From an uncultured Ignavibacteria bacterium (GTDB lineage: Bacteria > Bacteroidota > Ignavibacteria > Tepidaquicellales > OLB5): a stretch of DNA of 47,081 nt. Location of the stretch: NCBI GenBank assembly GCA_937873695.1, contig CALMYL010000026.1, positions 1 through 47,081 of the forward strand, read 5' to 3'. The position numbers were made by a program, and so were the translations under genes. Numbering within the stretch: the stretch's first letter is position 1; each line of letters starts with the position of its first letter. This document shows positions 26,672-35,005 of the stretch, in pieces. The notes under the pieces were generated by a model, which was not told where the DNA came from, ran no database searches, and saw only the letters and a program-made list of their open reading frames with translations.

Positions 26672-26893
26672 CTATTCTTCTACTAAGAATAATTTTTCTC
26701 TGGAAGATTCGCCCCTGATAAGGCTGATCCTGGATTTTGCAATTTTCAGCTCCTTTGCAAGCAATTCAATCACTTTTTCATTTGCTTTGCCCTTTTCGGG
26801 GGGCACTGAAACCCTGGCTTCATAATTGCCGTTTTCAACCTGTTTTATTGAATTTTCCCTGGAATTTGGCTTAACTTTGACTGAAATTTTCAA
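26672..26893 (-). CDS. DUF167 / UPF0235 (YggU-like) small protein
   Basis: A 73-residue cytoplasmic protein of the conserved DUF167 family. It shows the N-terminal strand I-S-V-K-V-K-P-N-S-R, then V-S-V-P-P-E-K-G-K-A-N-E-K-V-I-E-L-L-A-K-E-L and the final strand I-S-L-I-R-G-E-S-S-R-E-K. The length is typical. The molecular role is unknown in the whole family. It is divergent from the metal-binding lipoprotein gene at 26982. Confidence 0.9.
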   Translation of the reverse strand: MKISVKVKPNSRENSIKQVENGNYEARVSVPPEKGKANEKVIELLAKELKIAKSRISLIRGESSREKLFLVEE

Positions 26894-26944
26894 TTTGAAA
26901 TTATTATACTATATATATAGTTATTATAATAGATAAAAATATTC

Positions 26945-26952
26945 TATTTTTG
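26945..26952 (+). promoter_or_regulatory. Possible -7 element (TATTTTTG) of the metal-binding lipoprotein gene
   Basis: TATTTTTG fits the TAnnTTTG box and lies 30 nt upstream of the ATG at 26982. There is no TTG at the expected -33 position, so the assignment is weak. Confidence 0.35.
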
Positions 26953-26981
26953 CCTGAATATAAATCCATTTAAATAATACC

Positions 26982-27359
26982 ATGAAAAGAAAGTTAACAT
27001 TTTTAGTAACCGTTATAGCAGCAGTTTTGGTTATGGGATGCGGTAAAAGCGATGACAAGACAACAACCGAAAACAAAACTGACAGTAAAACCACAAATTC
27101 TCAACAGAAGAATGAAAGTAAGACACTTGAGGTATCCGCTAATGATAAAGCAGTTGAGATACATACATCAGGTATGACATGTACCGGCTGCGAAAACACA
27201 ATTAAGAGCAAGGTAAAAAAAGTTGACGGGGTAAAAGATGTCATTGCTGATTTCAAATCGAACGTTGTAAAGGCATCCTTTGATCCTGCAAAAACAAATC
27301 CCGATGCGATAAAAGAAGCCATCACATCAGCGGGATATAAGGTTGAGAGTGTGAAGTAG
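26982..27359 (+). CDS. Lipoprotein with a heavy-metal-associated (HMA) domain
   Basis: A 125-residue predicted lipoprotein: signal with lipobox VMGC (C20), a low-complexity K/T/S/E-rich spacer (about 22-52), then one HMA domain with G-M-T-C-T-G-C (C67 and C70 as metal ligands) and the usual beta-alpha-beta layout to SAGYKVESV at the end. HMA domains of this kind carry copper or mercury as chaperones; being tethered in the periplasm or outer membrane, it could scavenge or hand over copper. No P-type ATPase is in the window. Confidence 0.88.
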   Translation: MKRKLTFLVTVIAAVLVMGCGKSDDKTTTENKTDSKTTNSQQKNESKTLEVSANDKAVEIHTSGMTCTGCENTIKSKVKKVDGVKDVIADFKSNVVKASFDPAKTNPDAIKEAITSAGYKVESVK

Positions 27360-27399
27360 AAATAATGAGGAATTGTTTAGTCTATGATTTCGAATCAAC

Positions 27400-27430
27400 A
27401 AAAAAGGCGGATAATGTATCCGCCTTTTTT
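27400..27430. terminator. Bidirectional terminator between 26982 and 27462
   Basis: A 14-bp perfect stem (AAAAAAGGCGGATA / TATCCGCCTTTTTT, 27400-27413 and 27417-27430) ends in six T residues in both directions and serves both convergent genes. Confidence 0.92.
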
Positions 27431-27461
27431 GTTTGCACTGTTAACCTGCACCCGTTCCTTC

Positions 27462-27800
27462 TTAACCTGCTATAAACACATGCAGCGCAAATATACCGGT
27501 AATGAATGCAACTATTGAAATTGCGGCGAGAGCTTCAGTACTTATGACTGCTTTCTTTATCCTGAACAGGTAGTTTTTGATTGCATGCCGGTTTAAGATT
27601 ATATGACTGATTGAAAATACTGTGAATAAAATACCAAGGATGTTGTGAACTGACATCCAGAAATGCCTGCTGAGAGTAAGAAGATCAAATCCTAAAAAAT
27701 GATTCATCAAACCCGATACCGGCAGCGCTATACCTGAGGCAATCATCCCGAAAGTTACGAATGCCCGTTTATTGAATTTTTTGTTTATCTCCATATGCAC
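27462..27800 (-). CDS. DUF4405-like membrane protein
   Basis: A 112-residue inner-membrane protein with three hydrophobic helices (about 13-38, 46-68 and 85-109). Conserved-looking histidines lie in FWMSVHNILGILFTVFSISHIILNRH, the pattern seen in DUF4405 and related cytochrome-b-like four-helix proteins where the histidines could bind haem. I see only three clear helices, so haem binding is unproven. It is convergent with the HMA lipoprotein gene. Confidence 0.75.
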   Translation of the reverse strand: MHMEINKKFNKRAFVTFGMIASGIALPVSGLMNHFLGFDLLTLSRHFWMSVHNILGILFTVFSISHIILNRHAIKNYLFRIKKAVISTEALAAISIVAFITGIFALHVFIAG

Positions 27801-28185
27801 CAGATCAACTTATTTGTTTATATGATTCAAATATACTATCTAAATTTCAATTGAACATTAACAATATTTAAATAATTGTAACAATGAAAACCTTCAGAAA
27901 AATAAACAATAAATGTATAATTATTTCAAAATATTGATAGTAGTAATCAAGGCGCACTGTATATAATCCTCCGGCACTTCTACCCCTAAAATTTTTATCA
28001 CGTTGTGTGAAAATCAATATTTTGCAGAACTTTTTTTATTCATTAACAACTACTTACGCAATAACTTCAATTACTTTGAATCTCGGGTAATTTATGAGAT
28101 GTTTATATAACAATTCGCGTTGGTAAATTACGGTTTTCGCAGATTATCAATTTTTTTTCAACTTAATCCATGGAGGTACATCATT
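27801..28185. other. AT-rich intergenic region, no gene seen
   Basis: About 385 nt between divergent genes 27462 and 28186. No ORF with a good start, tRNA or riboswitch-like structure was recognised. It must hold both promoters. TATTTTG near 28018 and TTACTTTG near 28070 are only near-matches to the -7 consensus. Confidence 0.5.
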
Positions 28186-28917
28186 ATGGATAAAGTACAA
28201 AATAATCAATCTTTTCCGGTTTTACCGAAGAAGTACAGAAGCATCATTATTTTATGTCTATCATTTACGTTTCTCCTGATATTCTTCACAGCATGCCAGG
28301 AAAACCAAAGTGATGTAATAACTGCTTCAGGGGATGAAAATAATTTTTCAGCCGGATTCTTTACTGAAGTTTCGGGGGATAATACGCTTCAATTAACAGA
28401 AGCAAAGTTTGTTTTAAGGAAACTTGTTCTGAAACCTGAAACCCACGGCAACGAATGTAATGTAAGAATGGGGCCGTTTATAATTCAGCTTGACCTGACC
28501 CCAAAAGTAATATCAGCAGGTATTGCTAAAATGCCATTCGGCGTTTACGACGAAGTAAAATTCCAGGTACATAAACCAACTCCAAATGACGGTATAACTG
28601 ATCCTGATTTTGTGGAAAGTAATCACAAAAGGTATTCTGTTGCAGTAAGGGGTTATTACAATTCAGTGCCTTTTACTTATAAATCAAGTATAACAGTTGC
28701 CAAAGAAATTGAACTGGAAGGCGCTCCGGTTTCAATAAGTGCCGTACACCAGATGGTATACTTAACTATAAGAGTGAATCCCTATAACTGGTTTTGGGAA
28801 AATGGGAATTTCTTAGATCCTGCAATAGAGAACAATAGACATAAGATCGATCAGAATATCAGGCAATCTTTAAGACGCGCATTCAGGGATATGAACTGTG
28901 ATGGTGAGCCTGATTAG
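28186..28917 (+). CDS. Predicted lipoprotein, DUF4382-like
   Basis: The ATG at 28186 is chosen over an upstream TTG at 28120 because GGAGG lies at 28172-28176. The 243-residue product has a long basic N-terminus and a hydrophobic stretch ending in a lipobox-like FFTAC (C37), so it is probably a lipoprotein. The mature part is beta-rich: LTEAKFVLRKLVLKPE, GPFIIQLDLTP, PFGVYDEVKFQVHKP, FTYKSSITVAKEIEL, VYLTIRVNPYNWF. This resembles DUF4382-type surface lipoproteins, whose function is unknown. The last residues (DMNCDGEPD) are acidic. Confidence 0.68.
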   Translation: MDKVQNNQSFPVLPKKYRSIIILCLSFTFLLIFFTACQENQSDVITASGDENNFSAGFFTEVSGDNTLQLTEAKFVLRKLVLKPETHGNECNVRMGPFIIQLDLTPKVISAGIAKMPFGVYDEVKFQVHKPTPNDGITDPDFVESNHKRYSVAVRGYYNSVPFTYKSSITVAKEIELEGAPVSISAVHQMVYLTIRVNPYNWFWENGNFLDPAIENNRHKIDQNIRQSLRRAFRDMNCDGEPD

Positions 28918-28943
28918 AATATTTTAAATAGGTTAGAGTAATC

Positions 28944-28971
28944 AAAAGGCGGATATAAATATCCGCTTTTT
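28944..28971. terminator. Bidirectional terminator between 28186 and 28990
   Basis: The stem GCGGATAT / ATATCCGC (28949-28956 and 28959-28966) is flanked by A- and T-tracts, giving U-runs for both convergent transcripts. Confidence 0.82.
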
Positions 28972-28989
28972 GATCTTAAAATTTATCAG

Positions 28990-30801
28990 TCACCTTATCA
29001 GAACCATTTTCTTTGTTTCCGTAAAATTATTCGAGAGGAGCTTATAAAAATATACGCCGCTTGAATATTTATCTCCGTTCCAATCAACATTATAACTACC
29101 GGGAGGCAATTCTTCATTTACAAGTACGGTAATTTCTCTTCCAAGGATATCATAAATTGCCAGCTTAACAAAAGCAGCAACAGGAACTGAAAAATTAATT
29201 TTTGTAACCGGATTGAAGGGATTAGGATAATTCTGGTACAGCATGAACTGTTCGGGAATATCTGTGCTGATAGAAAGTATTCCTATAGGAATATTACCTT
29301 TCCCTCCGTAAGCCCCCATATCTGCTCTTGCAAGATTTAAACCCCATGAGCAATTGATGATGCTATCGGTAATATCGGGATTTCCCGCATCAATGCATGG
29401 AGAAAATCGCAGGCTGCCGCAATGAATTGAATCCTGCAAATGAAAATCGCCGCCTGTGGTATCACGGAAATATGGATAGCGGTCAATACACCCTGTACCA
29501 AACCAGGGCTGACCGGAACCCCCTTTTATATCGCAATACCTTGCAGTAACACTTTGCTGCCCGGAAACAGACAGGGAAGGAAGCGAACTGTTATACAGAA
29601 TATTATTTATGAAGTAAGACCTTGCCGAAGAATTATCAAAATACATATTCACGTCACCGCCATCGGAAGCAGTATTTGAAAATAACGTATTATTAAAAAT
29701 ATTAATACTGCCGGTGTTTGTGGAAAAATTCATTCCGCCGCCGGCAAGTACAGAACGGTTGCGGTTAAAAATGTTGTGATATATCTTTGCGGTTCCGTAA
29801 TCAAGAAAAAAATTTGCGCCGGCGCCGGTTTCACCGGCAGTGTTATTAACAAACCTGTTCCGGTAAACATTCATGGTGCCGCCGCTATGCTCTACCCACA
29901 AACCTCCGCCCTGCCACACTGAATTATTACCAGTATACTGGTTATCATAAACATTCATAGAGCCTGATGCGATCTGTACATACGTTCCCCCGCCGTTGCC
30001 GCCGATGGTACAGGAGTTTCCGCTGTGAGTATTATTTCTGTAAATCACCGAAGAGCTGCCGCCGGGACACCTTATCCAGCAGCCGGCACCTGACTCTTTT
30101 GCCGTATTCGAAGTGAATGTATTTGACTCAGCAATTACAGTTGAATTGCCCCCAAGCGGATAGAGCATTGCGCCGGCAGCATCGCGCTGCGATGTATTCT
30201 GAGTGAAGGTACAACCTGAAAGTGTGATGGTTGTTCCCGTTCCGTCTGTCTGGATAAACAAGCCCGCAGCATTACCGTATGGATAGCCTGATGTATTTGG
30301 CGAAGAATTTCTGCTGAAAGAGCATGCAATGACCGATACAGAGCCGGTATTTGAAAACAGGTTAACGCCTCCGGCAACGTAGTTGGCCGCATTATCATTA
30401 ATCGTACAGTTTCTCACAATAATATCAGCACCCTGTGTAAGTATATTAAGTCCACCGCCGTAATCCGCCTTGCCGTGCTGGAATGTAAGTCCATCTATAA
30501 TAATATCAGCAGCAGGTGAGTTTGCTGTCAACTGCAGAATCTGCCTTAAATTTGCGCCATCAAGCACAGGATTACCTGTACCTTTGATAAACAGGGAATA
30601 ATTTTCATTTGAAGTAAACGTAAGAGCGGGATTTACATTATAAGTTCCGGCAAGTACATTGATAGTATCGTTTTGCCCGTTTGCAGCAGCTGAATTTAAA
30701 GCCGCCTGAAACTGGGTAACATTATTTACGGAGAAACTTCCTGAGAAAACAAATTGATGCATTAAGGCAATAAAAGATATAAATCTGATTATTGACTTCA
30801 T
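28990..30801 (-). CDS. Secreted parallel beta-helix protein with T9SS sorting domain
   Basis: A 603-residue exported protein with a signal peptide at 1-20. The N-terminal FQAALNSAAANGQNDTINV and the many short repeats of about 22-25 residues (for example IIVRNCTINDNAA, VSVIACSFSRNSS, ITLSGCTFTQNTS, MNVYRNRFVNNTAGETGAG, SINIFNNTLFSNTAS) are typical of right-handed parallel beta-helix (PbH1) folds like those of pectate-lyase-type proteins. No catalytic site is evident, so it may be a structural or adhesive surface protein. The sorting domain has MLYQNYPNPFNPVTK near 519-533 and ends MVLIR, an Arg instead of the usual Lys. Confidence 0.88.
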   Translation of the reverse strand: MKSIIRFISFIALMHQFVFSGSFSVNNVTQFQAALNSAAANGQNDTINVLAGTYNVNPALTFTSNENYSLFIKGTGNPVLDGANLRQILQLTANSPAADIIIDGLTFQHGKADYGGGLNILTQGADIIVRNCTINDNAANYVAGGVNLFSNTGSVSVIACSFSRNSSPNTSGYPYGNAAGLFIQTDGTGTTITLSGCTFTQNTSQRDAAGAMLYPLGGNSTVIAESNTFTSNTAKESGAGCWIRCPGGSSSVIYRNNTHSGNSCTIGGNGGGTYVQIASGSMNVYDNQYTGNNSVWQGGGLWVEHSGGTMNVYRNRFVNNTAGETGAGANFFLDYGTAKIYHNIFNRNRSVLAGGGMNFSTNTGSINIFNNTLFSNTASDGGDVNMYFDNSSARSYFINNILYNSSLPSLSVSGQQSVTARYCDIKGGSGQPWFGTGCIDRYPYFRDTTGGDFHLQDSIHCGSLRFSPCIDAGNPDITDSIINCSWGLNLARADMGAYGGKGNIPIGILSISTDIPEQFMLYQNYPNPFNPVTKINFSVPVAAFVKLAIYDILGREITVLVNEELPPGSYNVDWNGDKYSSGVYFYKLLSNNFTETKKMVLIR

Positions 30802-30900
30802 GGCAATATTAATAATTTGAGATAAAATAATATTGCAGGGGGCTCATTTTCAATGATTCTACTTAGGAAAATATATGATAAATATCTGGTTAAGACTGTT

Positions 30901-30927
30901 AAAAATGGCGGATAAAATTACCCGCCA
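30901..30927 (-). terminator. Terminator of the T9SS gene at 30948
   Basis: ATGGCGG / CCGCCAT arms (30904-30910 and 30921-30927) with an A-run at 30901-30904 give a short U-run on the minus transcript. Confidence 0.65.
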
Positions 30928-30947
30928 TAAGATAAATTTGGATCTGT

Positions 30948-32087
30948 TTATTTAATCAAAATCATTTTTTTTGATTCAGAATAGTTTTCGGCAGTTAATC
31001 TGTAAAAATAGATCCCGCTCGGCAAATGTGAAGCGTTGAAATCGAAGTTATAAGTACCCGGGTTAAGCTCCTCATTAACAAGCTGCGCAACCTCACTGCC
31101 TGAAACATCATAAATTTTCAGATTAACCATACCTGTTTTGGCAACTGCAAATTTGATATTGGTAACCGGGTTGAACGGGTTAGGGTAGTTTTGATTAAGG
31201 GAAAAACCTCCCGGTACATATGAAGAAACGTTTATTAATCCAAGTGTCACACCTGTGAGCAAACGGAGCGACCTGGTACCATAATCTGAAATATAAAGTG
31301 TATCACCGGTAACCGATCTAACTATTCCGTTGGGATTACTGAATGTAGAATTAAGCGCAGGACCATTAACCTGCCCTGAAGCGCCTGTTCCTGCAACGGT
31401 TAAAGTATCACCCGATAGCGTTGTTTTGTATATTTTGTTCAGGTTAAAAGCTGTAGAATATATTTCATCATTAACAATTTCGAGGAAACCAAGCTGCCCC
31501 GGCAGGTCTTTTATCAATGTAAAAATTCCGGTAGCTGTATCTACTGAAAAGATCTTAGCGTCATTAAAGTTACCAATTATGAGCCTTCCATTTGAGGTAT
31601 ATCTCAGCCCTATCGGGCCGTTCAACCCATTCCCGGTATAGAGCGGCACAAATGAACCGTTTGTATCAACCAGATTGATAGCTGAAGGGGAATAGCAGGC
31701 AACCAGCATTTTACCGTCCGGCCTGAACAGAATTGCTGAAGCGCTGACCATTACCGGAACAAAATTGGTTACAAGACCCGCAGGAGAAACCTTATCTATT
31801 CTGTTGCCTATCGCGTTGGTGACATAAAGATATCCATCTTCTCCAAATGAAGTACCGTTTGGCGAATTGAACCCTCCGGCAAAGATAGTCGCACTGCCTG
31901 AAGGCGTGATCTTTGTAATAACTGACCCGCTGTATCTGGAAGCATATAAGTTTCCGTCAGGTCCCAAAGTCAAACAATCATCAAAAGTTGATGGACCCGG
32001 AATAAGAGTGCTGACCGTTTGAGAGCTTAGCTGTAAAACAAAAAACAGGAAAGTAAAAAGAGGGCATAAGAAGCTGAATTTTTTCAT
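30948..32087 (-). CDS. Secreted NHL/SMP30-like beta-propeller with T9SS sorting domain
   Basis: A 379-residue exported protein with a signal peptide at 1-23 (ends LSSQ). It has six blade-like repeats such as LGPDGNLYASRYSGSVITKITPSG, FGEDGYLYVTNAIGNRIDKVSPAG, FRPDGKMLVACY and SVTGDTLYISDYGTRSLRLL, the pattern of NHL / gluconolactonase-like propellers. The sorting domain contains SLNQNYPNPFNPVTNI near 299-314, an AVAKTG segment and a terminal MILIK. That domain closely matches the 32662 gene (AVAKTG, FDFNASHL, SGIYFYRLT), and the two flank a MarR gene. Confidence 0.88.
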   Translation of the reverse strand: MKKFSFLCPLFTFLFFVLQLSSQTVSTLIPGPSTFDDCLTLGPDGNLYASRYSGSVITKITPSGSATIFAGGFNSPNGTSFGEDGYLYVTNAIGNRIDKVSPAGLVTNFVPVMVSASAILFRPDGKMLVACYSPSAINLVDTNGSFVPLYTGNGLNGPIGLRYTSNGRLIIGNFNDAKIFSVDTATGIFTLIKDLPGQLGFLEIVNDEIYSTAFNLNKIYKTTLSGDTLTVAGTGASGQVNGPALNSTFSNPNGIVRSVTGDTLYISDYGTRSLRLLTGVTLGLINVSSYVPGGFSLNQNYPNPFNPVTNIKFAVAKTGMVNLKIYDVSGSEVAQLVNEELNPGTYNFDFNASHLPSGIYFYRLTAENYSESKKMILIK

Positions 32088-32138
32088 TATTTATTGATTT
32101 GTTTAGTTATTCATATTTCTGCTATTTACATTAATGTT

Positions 32139-32567
32139 TTACATCCCAGAAAGGATAGTTCTGATCTCTTCCATATTTTTGCTCAGAAGAGTACACTGGG
32201 CGGTTGTCAGATTGCTCTCTAATAAACACAGCCTTGAAATCACTTCATCTTCAAGTGATCTTAATTCAGATCTGCCTTTTTCTGTGAGCTGCAGATAAAC
32301 ACTTCTCGCATCAGCATCAGACCTTCGTTTGCTGATCAGTTTGTCCTTTTCCATCGATTTCAATATTCGGCTCAAGTAGCTTTTATCAATATTAAGTATA
32401 GATACAATAGCTCCTGCAGTACAATCAGTTTTGCTGCCGATTTCGAATAATATTCTTGCTGCAGCCGGTGAATATTTGCTGTTTAAGACCCTATTGTTCA
32501 ATGAACCGAGGAAATCAGTGTAAAACCTGTTGAATTCCCTCATTTTTTTGATGAATGCTTTATCCAT
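32139..32567 (-). CDS. MarR family transcriptional regulator
   Basis: A 142-residue winged-helix DNA-binding protein. The DNA-binding core is near 36-98: AAARILFEIG, the recognition helix region DKSYLSRILKSMEKDKLI and the wing K-R-R-S-D-A-D-A-R-S-V-Y-L-Q-L-T-E-K-G. Flanking helices 1-35 and 105-142 form the dimer interface. MarR proteins respond to small aromatic ligands or oxidants and usually repress neighbouring genes. It lies between two T9SS cargo genes on the same strand, 70 nt ahead of the 30948 gene's upstream region, so that gene is a possible target. Confidence 0.92.
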   Translation of the reverse strand: MDKAFIKKMREFNRFYTDFLGSLNNRVLNSKYSPAAARILFEIGSKTDCTAGAIVSILNIDKSYLSRILKSMEKDKLISKRRSDADARSVYLQLTEKGRSELRSLEDEVISRLCLLESNLTTAQCTLLSKNMEEIRTILSGM

Positions 32568-32614
32568 ACTGCAAGTATAATCAAATTAGTGGACTTTGTC
32601 AACTATTAAATATT

Positions 32615-32642
32615 AAAAAAGGCGGATATTTCTATCCGCCTT
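32615..32642 (-). terminator. Terminator of the T9SS gene at 32662
   Basis: The stem AAGGCGGATA / TATCCGCCTT (32619-32628 and 32633-32642) is followed on the minus strand by a T-run (A-run 32615-32620). Confidence 0.85.
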
Positions 32643-32661
32643 CTGATCAATTGGGGTTTGT

Positions 32662-34476
32662 TTATTTAACCAATACCATTTTTTTGGTATCAGTATAGTT
32701 GTTTGAAGTCAATCTGTAGAAATATATACCGCTTGACAGATGCGAAGCGTTGAAATCGAAGTTGTAAGTACCGGCATTAAGCTCCATATTTACAAGCTGA
32801 GCTACTTCCCTGCCGGAAATATCGTAGACTTTAAGAGTAACCAGACCCGTTTTGGCAACTGCAAATTTAATATTAGTAACGGGGTTAAACGGATTTGGAT
32901 AGTTCTGTTCAAGATTGAAAGCATTGGGAACCTCGTTTGAGACAGGTGTAATTCCCGTAACCAAAGATTCCATATTGTAATAGACTCCTGCAGGTCCCAG
33001 TCCGGCATATGAAAATGCCGCATATTTATTATTTCCTTCATTATAAATTGCAGATACCGGGGCAAGTGATCCGGTGCTTGCAACACCGTTCTTTTTGTAC
33101 ATTGGAGCGCCTAAATTACCAAGCTCTCCGTGTCTTACAGTTACTGAATCACCATTGAGGTCAACAAATGCTGAGATAAAATCTTTGCCATTGGCCGCAG
33201 ATGAATCTGAACTGCATGATGTATAATCAACAGGCATAGAAGCAAGCCCAAGACCAAAATCTATGTTCCATAAGGCGCCGCCATCAGTGGAATAGTGATA
33301 AACAGCCCTGTCATTCTTTGTACAAGTTACAAGAATTCTTTGCGGCAGCAGTGCACTTCTTTGCTGAATAGTTATAGCCGGTCTTTCGTATATTGTACCC
33401 GGCGCGGCATCCGTAATATATCTTATGCTGAAATTGTTAGAAGGCACTTCCGTAGCAGCAAACAGCCTGATCTCGCGTTCATTATTGGATACCTCTCTTT
33501 CAACGGCAATATACACCGAGTCATTTCCGGCTTCGTTTGAAAATGCTGCAGCAGGATACCTGTCTTCGTAAGTATTGTTGCTGTAAGTGCCAACTGTATG
33601 AGAGGCTCCCCATGATGTTGAACGGAAATGATGCATTGCGATATACCCACCTGAGTTGCTTTCTTCTCTTACAATAACATGCATAAATGTCAGCTCAGCC
33701 CAGAACATACCATCGCTGCAGGCAGAAGGATAAACAAAACGGTTTCCGGCCGATGGATTGGCAACCGTAACATAACTTGCAGCAGAACCGTCCCTTCTGA
33801 AAGATGAACATATAAGGTACGCATTATCCAGGTTAGAATTAGCGCTTAATGTTGAGTAAACAAGTATCCTTGTTGAATCGGGTACATTGTTGTTTTTACT
33901 TTCTACCAGCATAGTTAAAGAACCGAAATACCCGGTAATAGAAGTAATACTGGCAACAGTATTCCACTCGGCCCCGCCATTGCTTGAGCGGTACACCGTT
34001 ATCTGGCCGTTAACTCCGGGAACGCCGCGCCTGTTCACAGCAAGGTACATCCAGCCATCTTCACCTTTTTTCAGGTCAAGCTGCCTGTAGCCGCCCGCAT
34101 AGGCAACACTTGTGTTTGTGATCTGGATATCAGAGCCATACCAATCATTAATAAAGGGAGGGTTCAGATCTTTAGTGATCTCCACATCGATCGGCTCACC
34201 GGTAAATTCGGCTTTTGTTAAATATTTTTCAATCTCTGAAGAAGTCGTTTTTTTCAGTTCTGAATTTCTGCTGTCAACCGCTTCATTATAATTCTTTAGC
34301 AGCGCCTGAGGAATTGTTACCTGAGGAATATTGTTCATTTCATTTGTGATCTCATTAGGTGATACATTCTTTAATGAGTTCCGGTTAAACTTTGATTCAT
34401 TTGTCGCATCAGTTTGAGCATATACCGATACAACAGTAAAAACAATTGCTGCAATTAAAAATTTAAGCTTTTTCAT
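32662..34476 (-). CDS. Secreted sialidase-like propeller with T9SS sorting domain
   Basis: A 604-residue exported protein with a signal peptide at 1-21 (ends VYAQ). A charged helical segment (about 25-110) precedes a propeller region with asp-box-like turns such as VYRSSNGGAEWNTV and HYSTDGGALWNIDFG. This is like sialidase/BNR folds, but I see no conserved arginine triad and would not call it an enzyme. The sorting domain has NLEQNYPNPFNPVTNI near 525-540 and ends MVLVK. Its ATG overlaps the stop of a small upstream gene (ATGA), indicating coupled translation. Confidence 0.87.
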   Translation of the reverse strand: MKKLKFLIAAIVFTVVSVYAQTDATNESKFNRNSLKNVSPNEITNEMNNIPQVTIPQALLKNYNEAVDSRNSELKKTTSSEIEKYLTKAEFTGEPIDVEITKDLNPPFINDWYGSDIQITNTSVAYAGGYRQLDLKKGEDGWMYLAVNRRGVPGVNGQITVYRSSNGGAEWNTVASITSITGYFGSLTMLVESKNNNVPDSTRILVYSTLSANSNLDNAYLICSSFRRDGSAASYVTVANPSAGNRFVYPSACSDGMFWAELTFMHVIVREESNSGGYIAMHHFRSTSWGASHTVGTYSNNTYEDRYPAAAFSNEAGNDSVYIAVEREVSNNEREIRLFAATEVPSNNFSIRYITDAAPGTIYERPAITIQQRSALLPQRILVTCTKNDRAVYHYSTDGGALWNIDFGLGLASMPVDYTSCSSDSSAANGKDFISAFVDLNGDSVTVRHGELGNLGAPMYKKNGVASTGSLAPVSAIYNEGNNKYAAFSYAGLGPAGVYYNMESLVTGITPVSNEVPNAFNLEQNYPNPFNPVTNIKFAVAKTGLVTLKVYDISGREVAQLVNMELNAGTYNFDFNASHLSSGIYFYRLTSNNYTDTKKMVLVK

Positions 34477-34679
34477 TTTTTTCTCTTTTTTGGTTTATTT
34501 TTTCTTTTAACTGATTTTTCTGTACTGATAATTTCTCTCAGGTACTCTTCTTCAGACCAGAGATAAGGTTCAAGCATCCTGCTTATCAAAATTTCGCTGC
34601 TTATCCGGGAAATATTTTCTTGTCTTCTTTCTCTGTCCTTAAGTTTTGCATTCGATATCTTCTTATTATTAATATTCAT
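34473..34679 (-). CDS. Small basic protein, unknown, coupled to the 32662 gene
   Basis: A 68-residue lysine/arginine-rich protein with no signal peptide. The middle (ISSEILISRMLEPYLWSEEEYLREII) is predicted helical and the end is strongly basic (KRKNKPKKRKK). Its stop overlaps the ATG of the T9SS gene at 34476 in ATGA, and it starts with ATG. It could be a true small protein or a leader ORF that controls translation of the cargo gene. I recognise no family. Confidence 0.5.
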   Translation of the reverse strand: MNINNKKISNAKLKDRERRQENISRISSEILISRMLEPYLWSEEEYLREIISTEKSVKRKNKPKKRKK

Positions 34680-35005
34680 AGCATCTCATTTCTTACACTG
34701 CAAATATATCTATGTTCAGCCGGGCAAAAAAAGAAATGAAATCTCGGAAATAATTATGATTTTATGCATTTTTTAATCGCCGGCTTCGGGGTAGATTCTG
34801 TACGTTGCTGTTATTACATCATTTACAATGCGAAAACAAAATTGAAAAATAACCCGGTATTACTAAACTGATAATTAAACAGTATAGTAATGCCAAAATC
34901 ATCGTTTTCCCGCTGCAATAATCTTTCATAACTGAAATATTATTAGTCAATTACCTTGAATTTTGACTATGCAAAAAGTAACTTTAGAAAAGGTAAATTC
35001 TGTGT
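34680..35005. other. Intergenic region between divergent genes
   Basis: About 325 nt, AT-rich, with no gene or RNA structure recognised. For the plus-strand gene at 35006 there is a TTG (near 34955) 20 nt before TAACTTTA, which is one base off the TAnnTTTG box, so a promoter just upstream of 35006 is plausible. Confidence 0.4.

Noticed and set aside
28120-28185. Upstream TTG start that would extend the 28186 lipoprotein by 22 codons
   Set aside because: GGAGG at 28172-28176 is correctly spaced for the ATG at 28186 and the extra residues would put hydrophobic and aromatic residues before a proper signal sequence.
32662-34476. Calling the 32662 product a sialidase enzyme
   Set aside because: Only asp-box-like turns are visible; I could not find the arginine triad and catalytic residues, so only a fold-level label is given.
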